Part shown: positions 1 through 7,289 of the stretch, in pieces | How the letters are laid out: the number at the start of each line of letters is the position of its first letter | Numbering within the stretch: position 1 is the first letter of the stretch | Assembly: GCA_958445065.1 (NCBI GenBank) | Contig: CAUCQW010000006.1 | Coordinates: 1-64,000 of the forward strand | Reading direction: 5' to 3' | Origin: an uncultured Collinsella sp. | Lineage (GTDB): Bacteria; Actinomycetota; Coriobacteriia; Coriobacteriales; Coriobacteriaceae | Length of the DNA: 64,000 nt | Position numbers and translations under genes: made by a program | Notes under the pieces: model-generated | What the model was told of the DNA's origin: nothing | Seen by the model: the letters and a program-made list of their open reading frames with translations, nothing else | The model's database searches: none

Positions 1-89
1 TTCAAGCTAAAGTTTAAGGTTAGGGGCGTCATTCGCATCGCGAGTACAGATTTCGCAGGTCGGAGTGGGCTATTCGTGCCTCTGTGAAG

Positions 90-138
90 CCCGGAGCTCC
101 CCTATGGGGAGCTCCGGGGCACCCTTCCTAGGGTGCCG
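90..138. terminator. Two back-to-back hairpins, probable terminator of an upstream gene
   Basis: Two perfect inverted repeats follow each other directly: 13-bp arms cccggagctcccc / ggggagctccggg with a short loop, then ggcaccc / gggtgcc. They lie between the window edge and the first repeat element. No gene is visible in 1-89. I infer termination of a gene outside the window; no clear T tract follows, so the call is modest. Confidence 0.4.
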
Positions 139-356
139 TGGCCAAAAAAATGGCAGATATGAGTACTGTCACCAATTTAGTAACAGGCAATTTTGGCCTC
201 TCGGACAGATTTTGCGCTCAATGTCGCTAACCTGATGCTTAGTTATTCCACATTTGTTTATTATCTTCTTACTTTATGCCGCCTCCGAGTCCTAAATTCC
301 TTGATTTTGCTGTTACTGATTTAGTGACAGTACTCATATTTGCCATATTTTGGCCA
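139..356. repeat. Inverted-end repeat element, copy 1 (218 bp)
   Basis: The element begins tggccaaaaaaatggcagat and ends with the reverse complement of tggccaaaatatggcaaata, followed inward on both arms by tgagtactgtcac. The arms match over about 40 bp with few mismatches. The interior is AT-rich and unrelated to the interiors at 14690-14917 and 35690-35917, although the ends are shared. It fills the space before the minus-strand gene ending at 391. Each arm contains a small hairpin ctgtyac...gtracag. It could be a MITE-like element, a long bidirectional terminator or a structured RNA. Confidence 0.8.
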
Positions 357-390
357 GGGCATATGATTAACCCCCTATTTTCGACGTGAA

Positions 391-1500
391 TTAGACCGGC
401 TTAAGCCCAAAACACGCCCGCAGCGTGTTAAGCAACGCCTCTTGCTTCTTCCTGCGGGCATCGACACGATTCCGGTACCGCTTTCGCATACGCTGGTGGA
501 TGCGCCATGCGAGCGCTTCCATCGCTTCCATGTCGCAGAGCATTTCGTTGTTGACCGTCGCGACCTCGATTCCCATAGTAATCAAGCCCGTGTTGCGTTT
601 TTCATCATGGATACGTCCCCTCCGGGAGGAATGGCCCAGCTCACCGTTGTATTCAAGGTCAAACCGGGCTGCTTCCTGATACGCATCGCAAACTGCATGC
701 GGCATCCCCGAGATTGCCTGCGCGCGGTCATCGAACTCGATCTTGTAGTCGGTCTTAAAGGGACCGCAGTCAAATCCGCCATAGGAAAACGGAAGCGAAA
801 ACAGAGCGAGCATGATGCACTCCATGGGCGAGAGCAGGTTTTCTGACAGGTAGGGACACAGACGCAGCAGCTGTTTGGCCACATTCCCCTTGCATGCCGC
901 AAGGTAATCTGCCAGGCGATCGGGCGTCAGCGCCGGCTCGACTTCAAAGTAGCCCACGTCTGCTGGCTGGTCCTTGTCCTTTGCAAGTTTATTCGTAACA
1001 GGCGAGGTGTAGGGAGGCAGATACTTCCCGCGGTCGCTCAGTGAAATCTTAGAGCACAGCTCCTGGGCCAGGGCAAATGCCTGGATACAGCCAAGTTCGC
1101 GCGCAACGGCAAGGCAGAGGGCCTCGGGAGACAAGCTGTACACCCCCGGTTCCACCTCTAGAATCGAGCCGGCGGGCAACCCGGAACACACGGACCAGCC
1201 TACGCTAGGCATGCGGCGGCGCTGCGCCGCAGATCCCACCAGCAAGCACAAATCCTCTTGCACCTCGCCGCTTGCGGCTCCAATTCGCACCAAGTCGGGA
1301 AGATAGATGTCCTCGGTCGAGGGCGACGACGTGCGCAGCACACGGCGCTCTTCATCGGGATTGAGGTCCTTCCAGCTGATATAGCCCATCTGCCGGCGCT
1401 CGGCGCGCATCATGCGCAGCGCTGAAGCGCCTGTTAGGATTACGGAAGCCGCTAGCTGTTCGCCTGTCGGCTCGTTGCGCCGCTCAATCTTCACTGCCAC
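391..1500 (-). CDS. Hypothetical protein with C-terminal PD-(D/E)XK (DUF559/AbiEi-like) fold
   Basis: The 369-residue product has no signal peptide or membrane segment. The last 90 residues read FDLEYNGELGHSS, then D..R...L...G.EV, then a basic tail. This is the pattern of Vsr/DUF559-type nuclease domains (acidic residue, E-x-G core, D..R helix). The upstream 270 residues include a middle segment rich in cysteine and proline that I do not recognise. An ATG at 1539 would overlap comF; I prefer the GTG at 1500 because aggggtgg lies just before it and it starts 10 bp after the comF stop. Co-transcription with comF is likely. Function is unknown. An AbiEi-like regulator or a nuclease are both possible, and the canonical E-x-K is not evident, so catalytic activity is uncertain. 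Confidence 0.65.
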   Translation of the reverse strand: MAVKIERRNEPTGEQLAASVILTGASALRMMRAERRQMGYISWKDLNPDEERRVLRTSSPSTEDIYLPDLVRIGAASGEVQEDLCLLVGSAAQRRRMPSVGWSVCSGLPAGSILEVEPGVYSLSPEALCLAVARELGCIQAFALAQELCSKISLSDRGKYLPPYTSPVTNKLAKDKDQPADVGYFEVEPALTPDRLADYLAACKGNVAKQLLRLCPYLSENLLSPMECIMLALFSLPFSYGGFDCGPFKTDYKIEFDDRAQAISGMPHAVCDAYQEAARFDLEYNGELGHSSRRGRIHDEKRNTGLITMGIEVATVNNEMLCDMEAMEALAWRIHQRMRKRYRNRVDARRKKQEALLNTLRACFGLKPV

Positions 1501-1510
1501 AAAACCACCC

Positions 1511-2317
1511 CTACCAAACACGTGCGATAGCGAGGCCATCAACGGCCGCGGCACCGGCGCGCTTGAGTTCCGCCGAAGCCGCTGCCATCGTCGCACCCGT
1601 GGTGATAACGTCGTCGATAAGCAGCAGGCGGCGGCCCCGCACGTCCTCAACGGTCTCGTACATGCCTCGGACGCGTTCACGGCGTTCTTCACGGCCGAGT
1701 TCACGCTGGTCGCCATGGCCGTATTTAACGAGGGCGTCGAGCAACGGAACACCCGACAGCTCGCAAAATGGGCGCGCGATGGCCTCCATATGATCGAAGC
1801 CGCGTCGCCGAAACGCCGCCGCAGTCGCGGGCACAAACACCACCGCATCGGCGCCGGACAACACACCGCCTAAGCGTTCGGGCGCCGCGACCTGGGCATG
1901 TAAGGCGGTGTCGTATAGCAGCTCTGCCAGATACGGCGCCAGGCGTCGCTCGCCCGCGTCTTTGTACGCTTTAATGATCCGCGGCAGCGGATGCGCGTAA
2001 ACGGCACATGCCAGGCACCGGTCGAGTGCTTCGGCCATCGCCGAGGACGAACCCTCGACCGAGCACTCGGTGCACAGCAAGTCTCCAAACGGGGCGCCGC
2101 ATCGAGTGCAGCTATGCCGCGGGTCGATGAGCGCAAGCGCCGCCAAGCAGTCTTGGCAAATAAGCGCGCCGGAGCGCTCGCAGCCGGCGCATCGCGTAGG
2201 CGACAACGCCTCAAGCGCCTCGTACGCCGCCAGCTCGGCAAACGGTAGCAATTCGTCCGCAAACGGCAGGATGCCGGCACCTTGCAGGCATCCCAACACA
2301 TTCAAATATCTCTTCAC
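1511..2317 (-). CDS. comF: ComF family phosphoribosyltransferase-like competence protein
   Basis: This 268-residue protein carries an N-terminal zinc-binding region with paired cysteines (CAGC, CQDC, CTRC, CTEC, about residues 42-85). Its C-terminal phosphoribosyltransferase fold has the signature LLLIDDVITTGATM near residue 232. ComF proteins couple DNA uptake to processing in competent bacteria, and related proteins are widely kept in non-competent ones. The GTG start at 2317 is set by ggagggttgtgtc just upstream. That Shine-Dalgarno sequence is the 3' arm of a perfect stem (see 2321-2356). It lies downstream of ricT and upstream of the gene ending at 391 on the same strand. Confidence 0.88.
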   Translation of the reverse strand: MKRYLNVLGCLQGAGILPFADELLPFAELAAYEALEALSPTRCAGCERSGALICQDCLAALALIDPRHSCTRCGAPFGDLLCTECSVEGSSSAMAEALDRCLACAVYAHPLPRIIKAYKDAGERRLAPYLAELLYDTALHAQVAAPERLGGVLSGADAVVFVPATAAAFRRRGFDHMEAIARPFCELSGVPLLDALVKYGHGDQRELGREERRERVRGMYETVEDVRGRRLLLIDDVITTGATMAAASAELKRAGAAAVDGLAIARVW

Positions 2318-2320
2318 GAC

Positions 2321-2356
2321 ACAACCCTCCCTACGTTCGGTCGCAGGGAGGGTTGT
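2321..2356 (-). promoter_or_regulatory. Stem-loop that buries the comF ribosome binding site
   Basis: On the minus strand acaaccctccct pairs perfectly with agggagggttgt around a 12-nt loop. The 3' arm contains the only Shine-Dalgarno sequence for the comF GTG, eight bases before it. No T tract follows. The structure could repress translation, or act as a weak terminator or processing site between ricT and comF. Confidence 0.55.
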
Positions 2357-2419
2357 TGATTCAGTGCTATGGTACCCCGACGCGTTTGGGGTCAGGCAGG
2401 TTAAATCCGTTTGCGGGCG

Positions 2420-4120
2420 CTATTCGCCGGTAGGCGGTTGTGGTGCAGACGAAGACGGGGTCGAACCCTCGCCACCATCTTGACGCGGCTTGCGGGAACG
2501 ACGACGGCGACGGCGCTTCTGGCCCTGGTCGGCCGAACCCTCGCCACCACGATCTTCGCGCGACTCGCGTTCGTCGCGAGCAGCGCCGCGCGCGGCCTTG
2601 GCAGCCGCCCCTCCGCCATCTCCGGGGCGACGACGCGTGACCTTGACCTCGCCATCCGAGACCTGATCGGCAACGGAGGGCACCGAGGGCTTTTGCTGCG
2701 TGCCCGAGGAATGGCGACGACGCGGACGCGGGGCGCGCTCGTCATCGTTGCGCTGCTTGCTACCCTTGTCGGCAGGCGTATCGGAACCCGAACCACCCTT
2801 GGGGGCGGCACCGGCTTCGCGAGCGGCTGCGGCGCGGAAGGCGTCCTCGCGCTCCTCGCTCGACAAATGGCGGCGGCGACGGCGCGTGGGATTCATGCCA
2901 CCGCCGCGATTTTGCTGTTGAGGCTGCTGAGCTTCGCGCTCGCGGGGGGAATTCTTGCCTGCGGGAGCGGCCTCGCCGACATCGCCCGAGCCCGCGCGCT
3001 TGCGACGACGACGGCCACCGGCGGCCTCCTCGGCCTCAGGCGTTGCGGCATTGCCACGGCCCTTTCCGCGGCCACGACCCTCGCCCTGCCCCTGACCGGC
3101 GCGGGCATCGGAATCGGCATCGCGACGACGGCGCTTGGGCATCGACGTGCCAGCAAGACGGTCGGCGCTCGACAGGCCATCGCCCACGTCGACGCCGTTC
3201 TCGCGGTCGAGCTCCATGAGCGCCAGGCGCATCTCGGGCGACTCGATGCGCTCGAGCACGTCGCGCGTCACGCAGTCGGGGCGGCAGCTGCAGCCCTGCT
3301 CGGCGGCCTTCTTTTTGCAGCCCTCCGAGCAGGTCATATCAGCCAGGTTGACCTTAAAGACCTTGCCGTTCTCCAGGCGCAGCACCAGCTGCTCGCGCGG
3401 CGTGTCATATTCCTGAATACGCGCCTTGCCGAGCGGCGTATCGATAAGCGTCTTCTTTTTGGGCGCGCGGCTCTTAAAGTCCTTGTAGGCCTCGAACTCG
3501 TAGCGCAGGCAGCACATCAGGCGGCCGCAAACGCCGCTGATCTTGGAGGAATTGAGCGGCAGGTCCTGCTCTTTTGCCATGCGGATCGAGACGGGCTCAA
3601 ACTGTCCGCCAAAGCGCGTGCAACAGAGCTCCTGGCCGCACTGGGCATAGCCGCCCACCAGGCGAGTCTCGTCGCGCACGCCGATCTGGCGCATGTCGAC
3701 GCGAATGTGCAGCGTCGAGGACAGATCCTTGACGAGCTGGCGAAAATCGACGCGTTCCTCGGCCGCAAAGTAGAACACGGCCTTCTCGCCGCCAAACAGG
3801 TACTCCACGCCGACCGGCTTCATCTCGAGGTCGAGCTCCTTGACCAGGCGACGGAAATCGACCATGGCCTCGTCGCCCTGGATGGCCAGATCATCGGCAA
3901 GCTGCAGGTCGATGTCGCTCGCCACGCGCAGCACGGGCTTGAGCGGCTGGCCGATCTCGTCCTGCGGTACCTCGAAGGGATCGGCCGTGACCAGGCCGAT
4001 CTCGGTTCCGCGCTCGGTGGAGCAGATGGCATAATCGGCCTCGAGGATATCCAAATCCTGCGGGTCGAACCACAGGTCGCGCGAGGCGTAGGTAAACTTA
4101 ACGGGTACGACTAACGGCAT
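2420..4120 (-). CDS. ricT: PSP1/RicT family protein with long disordered basic tail
   Basis: Residues 1-290 form a PSP1 domain with the cysteine pattern of RicT (YaaT): AQCGQELCC near residue 160, GVCGRLMCC near 195, then a cysteine cluster SEGC..GCSCRPDC near 268-280. In Bacillus RicT, with RicA and RicF, binds iron-sulfur clusters and promotes RNase Y-dependent mRNA maturation. From about residue 310 the chain becomes a 250-residue tail rich in Arg, Gly, Glu and Ala, roughly doubling the usual length and suggesting RNA contact. The ATG at 4120 overlaps the end of holB by 10 bp, indicating co-transcription with tmk and holB. Confidence 0.85.
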   Translation of the reverse strand: MPLVVPVKFTYASRDLWFDPQDLDILEADYAICSTERGTEIGLVTADPFEVPQDEIGQPLKPVLRVASDIDLQLADDLAIQGDEAMVDFRRLVKELDLEMKPVGVEYLFGGEKAVFYFAAEERVDFRQLVKDLSSTLHIRVDMRQIGVRDETRLVGGYAQCGQELCCTRFGGQFEPVSIRMAKEQDLPLNSSKISGVCGRLMCCLRYEFEAYKDFKSRAPKKKTLIDTPLGKARIQEYDTPREQLVLRLENGKVFKVNLADMTCSEGCKKKAAEQGCSCRPDCVTRDVLERIESPEMRLALMELDRENGVDVGDGLSSADRLAGTSMPKRRRRDADSDARAGQGQGEGRGRGKGRGNAATPEAEEAAGGRRRRKRAGSGDVGEAAPAGKNSPREREAQQPQQQNRGGGMNPTRRRRRHLSSEEREDAFRAAAAREAGAAPKGGSGSDTPADKGSKQRNDDERAPRPRRRHSSGTQQKPSVPSVADQVSDGEVKVTRRRPGDGGGAAAKAARGAARDERESREDRGGEGSADQGQKRRRRRRSRKPRQDGGEGSTPSSSAPQPPTGE

Positions 4121-5238
4121 TTCAGTGCCTTCCTGATATCGAACAGCATGACCTCGATGGCCAGCTGGGGAGTAACGTTTCTGGCGATGTTGCGCTCGGC
4201 GGTTGCGACCGCTTCGAGCGCCTGGGTGGCACCCGCAACATTGGTCGCGGCGGCAAGCCGACCGATCGTGTCGCGCACATCCTCGTTCACGACGTCGGCC
4301 GCCTCATCCTGAAGCGTCAGCAGCACGTCGCGCATGAGCGTCCGCGCGCTCGCCAGCGCTTCCATGATACCCGAACGCTCGCGCGCGTTGAGTTCGCGCT
4401 TGTTGCGGTCCTCAAGCTGCTTCAATGCTCCACGCGACAGGTAGTCGGCATTTTGCTCGAGCACCTTTTCCTGCGTGGACTTGACCTCGGCCAACGGCGC
4501 CTTGACGGCGACGATGAGCGACTTGGCACGGCTGAGTACATCGGCCTCGTCGGCGGCAATGAGTGAGTCGATGGCACGGATCATCTGGCGACGGGCGTCC
4601 TGGCGTTCGGCGCTCTTGAGGAACTCGATACCACGCGTGGGGCTTCCCGCCACGGCGACGGCCATGCGGCAGCGCGCGGGATCCTGCCCGGTGGCGCGGC
4701 TCACGACCTGCGCGGCCACGGTGGGAGACACCAGCCGAAACGGCACACACTGGCAGCGGCTCACGATGGTGGGCAGCATCACGTCTGCCGAGGTACCCAA
4801 CAGGATGAACATGACGCCCTCGGGCGGCTCCTCGAGCGTTTTGAGCAGCGCGTTGGCGGTGTTGGCGCGCAGCTGCTCGGCACGGTCGATGATGTAGACC
4901 TTTGCCTTGGCGCGGATGGGCGCCAGCGGCACGTCGTCGAGCAGCTCGCGGGTCTGGGCGATGAGGTAACCCGTGGCGCTCTCGGGCGTGTAATAGTGCA
5001 CGTCGGGATGCGTATGTCGAGAGACGCGCACGCAGCTGTCGCATGCGCCGCAGCCGTCCTGCTCGCACAGGAAGGCTTGGGCGAGCGCCCACGCGGCGTC
5101 GAGCTTGCCCGCGCCGGGCGCGCCCAAAAACAGGTAGGCGTGCGACGCGCGACCGCTAGCGACGGCATTGGTCAAAAAGTCGCGCACGCGCTCTTGGGTG
5201 TCGAGCTTGGCCAGCAGGCTTGCCTGAGCGGGGGCCAT
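4111..5238 (-). CDS. holB: DNA polymerase III subunit delta prime
   Basis: This 375-residue AAA+ clamp-loader subunit has the Walker A-like motif GAPGAGK near residue 42, a four-cysteine zinc module (C..DGCGACDSC), a Walker B-type strand YIIDRAEQL, and the sensor and SRC segment TIVSRCQC. It opens the sliding clamp within the delta-gamma-delta prime pentamer. The reading frame extends upstream to 5298, but the ATG at 5238 lies one base after the tmk stop and begins MAPAQASLL, so I use it. The order tmk-holB-ricT is the common bacterial arrangement, which supports the call. Confidence 0.92.
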   Translation of the reverse strand: MAPAQASLLAKLDTQERVRDFLTNAVASGRASHAYLFLGAPGAGKLDAAWALAQAFLCEQDGCGACDSCVRVSRHTHPDVHYYTPESATGYLIAQTRELLDDVPLAPIRAKAKVYIIDRAEQLRANTANALLKTLEEPPEGVMFILLGTSADVMLPTIVSRCQCVPFRLVSPTVAAQVVSRATGQDPARCRMAVAVAGSPTRGIEFLKSAERQDARRQMIRAIDSLIAADEADVLSRAKSLIVAVKAPLAEVKSTQEKVLEQNADYLSRGALKQLEDRNKRELNARERSGIMEALASARTLMRDVLLTLQDEAADVVNEDVRDTIGRLAAATNVAGATQALEAVATAERNIARNVTPQLAIEVMLFDIRKALKCR

Positions 5239-5239
5239 G

Positions 5240-5923
5240 CTACTCGGCCTCCTTGGCAAGCGCGGCGGCAACGGCTTCCTGCGGAATGTCGAGACCATAC
5301 GCGCGAACCTGCTCGACCGTCTTCTCGAAGACTTCCTCGACGGTCGCAGTGGCGTCGATGAGCTTTACGCGGTTTGGCTCCTCGGCAGCGATTGCGCAAA
5401 AGCCCTGGTAGACACGCTCCTGGAATGCCACGCCTTTTGCCTCCATGCGATCTGCCGCGCCACGGGCTGCCATGCGCAGCGCCGCCTGCTCGGGCGCGAT
5501 GTGATAGACGAGTGTGAGCGCCGGGTGCGTACCCGCGACGGCCAGGTTGTTGGCGTCGCGCACTATCTGGCGATCGAGGCCATCGGCAAACGCCTGGTAG
5601 CAGGTCGTGGAATCGTAGAAGCGATCGCACAGGACCACCTTGCCGGCAGCGAGGGCGGGCGCGATGACCTCGTGCACCAGCTGGGCACGCGCAGCCTCGT
5701 AGAGCAACAGCTCGCAGGTATCGCCCATCGTCGTGTTGGCAGGGTCGAGCAGCAGGGCGCGAATCTTTTCGCTGATGGCAGTGCCGCCCGGCTCACGCAG
5801 GGTCACAACCTGGTAGCCGGCAAGGTCGAGCGCACGGGCAAGCAGGCGCGCCTGCGTGGACTTGCCGGCACCGTCGACGCCCTCGAGCGTGATAAAGCTA
5901 TGTTGAGCAGGCTCAAAAGCCAT
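5240..5923 (-). CDS. tmk: Thymidylate kinase
   Basis: This 227-residue kinase phosphorylates dTMP to dTDP. The P-loop LEGVDGAGKST is at residues 13-23, the DR(F/Y) motif is in CDRFYDST near residue 97, and the LID region contains RMAARGAADRME. The start is supported by aaggggc before the ATG at 5923. It is the first gene of the tmk-holB-ricT-comF block. The intergenic region upstream holds a ttgcggtg hairpin repeat. Confidence 0.93.
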   Translation of the reverse strand: MAFEPAQHSFITLEGVDGAGKSTQARLLARALDLAGYQVVTLREPGGTAISEKIRALLLDPANTTMGDTCELLLYEAARAQLVHEVIAPALAAGKVVLCDRFYDSTTCYQAFADGLDRQIVRDANNLAVAGTHPALTLVYHIAPEQAALRMAARGAADRMEAKGVAFQERVYQGFCAIAAEEPNRVKLIDATATVEEVFEKTVEQVRAYGLDIPQEAVAAALAKEAE

Positions 5924-6028
5924 GGGCGCAGCCCCTTCCTACAAGGCGCGTAAATGCGAGTTATAGCAACCAAGCCATGATACCCCAGTGCTCGGCACGT
6001 CCCCAATGGCTAAAGGCGCCTTTCCAAA

Positions 6029-6093
6029 GTTGCGGTGAAATAGGGACTGATTGAAGCTCTGAGACCGCCAAACAGTCCCTATTTCACCGCAAC
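6029..6093. repeat. gttgcggtg hairpin repeat, copy A
   Basis: Perfect 21-bp inverted arms, gttgcggtgaaatagggact plus one base and its reverse complement, surround a 23-base loop. Related copies are at 52437-52505, 54023-54089 and 60766-60834. It lies between divergent tmk and the zinc-ribbon gene, so here it cannot simply be a shared 3' terminator. The loops differ among copies. Confidence 0.85.
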
Positions 6094-6163
6094 GTATGAT
6101 GGGGAATTTTGGATGCTGGGTATAATCGTCGTATTGCATTGAAATGTGGCGAAAGGAGTGGCA

Positions 6164-7147
6164 ATGTCTCGGTATTGCGCCTCGTGCGGCAAGCTTCTTG
6201 AAGATAATGCCAAGTTCTGCACCTCGTGCGGTGCACCCGTTGAGCAAACAGCCGCGAGCGATAGCCAGCCCGCTTTTGAGCAGACCGGCTCCCTTGATAC
6301 GCCGCAAGCCAAGGCGGACGACCCCCTCGCCTATAGCCCCGACCCCGCCGCAAGGACCGAAGCCGTCGAGACCACGCAGCGCATACCCGTCGCGAGCGGC
6401 TCGCCCCAACAGCAGCCGGCTCCCGCATACGCGCCCGCTTCGCCACAGACCCCCGCTCCCAAAAAGAGCGGCACCGGGCCGCTTATCGCCGTTATCGTTG
6501 TGCTGGTGGCGATCATCATCGCCCTGGTCATCTTCTTTGCGATCAGACCGTTCGACAACGCCGCCACGCAGACGACTGCCGAGGTAGCTAAGCTGCACCA
6601 TGACGTCGACGACGATGACCTAAAGCCTCTCGGCAATCCCAACAGCCTGTACGACGATGATGACGATGACGACGAGGATGGCGGCGAAGCAACGCTCTCC
6701 GAGCAGAACCTCTACCGTCGCCTGAGCGAATACTACGACTTGCTCGAAGATCTCGACAGCCAGGTCCGTGGCTGCGCGCAGAACTTCAACGGCAACTATC
6801 TGGAAGAGGATCGAACCACCCGTCAAAATCTCGCCGACGTCGCCGAGCGCACGGAGGACACCATCGAGCAGTATTACGACATCGTCGAGGACCTGGACGT
6901 CCCGACGAGCTCCAAGAACTACAGCTCCTGGAAGGATATCATCGCCCTGTACGACGACCTGGATCACCGCATTGACGCAATCTGTGATGCCTGGGAGATC
7001 AGCCTGAAATACGCCAAGCCTGCGGACCACAAGAATGAGATCGTGGCGCCGCTGTCGCGCGACAACGTGGCGGGCACCAATGACAATAAGTACCGCCTAG
7101 ACTTTGAGGAGCGCTATCCCGGCGCTAAGCCTGTCGAGGTGAACTAG
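6164..7147 (+). CDS. Zinc-ribbon membrane protein with acidic extracellular region
   Basis: The N-terminus has one zinc ribbon (YCASCGK, then FCTSCGAP) followed by a Pro/Ala/Gln-rich linker. A single membrane helix GPLIAVIVVLVAIIIALVIF lies near residue 115. A stretch of consecutive aspartates follows, then a helical, acidic C-terminal domain of about 150 residues. This suggests a cytoplasmic zinc ribbon joined to an outside domain. The ATG at 6164 follows gaaaggagtggca; the upstream ATG at 6146 has no site. A tataat hexamer at 6121-6126 is a possible -10 box. The protein family is common and uncharacterised; I give no specific function. Confidence 0.75.
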   Translation: MSRYCASCGKLLEDNAKFCTSCGAPVEQTAASDSQPAFEQTGSLDTPQAKADDPLAYSPDPAARTEAVETTQRIPVASGSPQQQPAPAYAPASPQTPAPKKSGTGPLIAVIVVLVAIIIALVIFFAIRPFDNAATQTTAEVAKLHHDVDDDDLKPLGNPNSLYDDDDDDDEDGGEATLSEQNLYRRLSEYYDLLEDLDSQVRGCAQNFNGNYLEEDRTTRQNLADVAERTEDTIEQYYDIVEDLDVPTSSKNYSSWKDIIALYDDLDHRIDAICDAWEISLKYAKPADHKNEIVAPLSRDNVAGTNDNKYRLDFEERYPGAKPVEVN

Positions 7148-7165
7148 CGCTTTGTCGTTCCCGAG

Positions 7166-7223
7166 CCGGCAGTTAGGGACGTTCCTAAACTGCCGGCAGA
7201 AAAGGAACGTCCCTAACTGCCGG
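7166..7223. repeat. gggacgttcc inverted repeat
   Basis: Arms ccggcagttagggacgttcc and ggaacgtccctaactgccgg are perfect complements around an 18-base loop. It sits between converging genes, just before the terminator at 7226-7267. Degenerate relatives occur near 38100 and 53974-54016. Confidence 0.8.
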
Positions 7224-7225
7224 TC

Positions 7226-7267
7226 AAAAAAACGAGCGAGGATCGCGGGGTCCTCGCTCGTTTTTTT
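7226..7267. terminator. Bidirectional rho-independent terminator
   Basis: A stem aacgagcgagga / tcctcgctcgtt with an 8-base loop is flanked by a run of A on the left and seven T on the right. It can therefore terminate both the plus-strand gene ending at 7147 and the minus-strand topA ending at 7290. Confidence 0.9.
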
Positions 7268-7289
7268 GGGCAATGTTTCGACTGCGCCG

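Noticed and set aside
2411..4114. Plus-strand open frame of 567 residues
   Set aside because: It is the complement of ricT and shows no motif; ricT has clear PSP1 cysteines.
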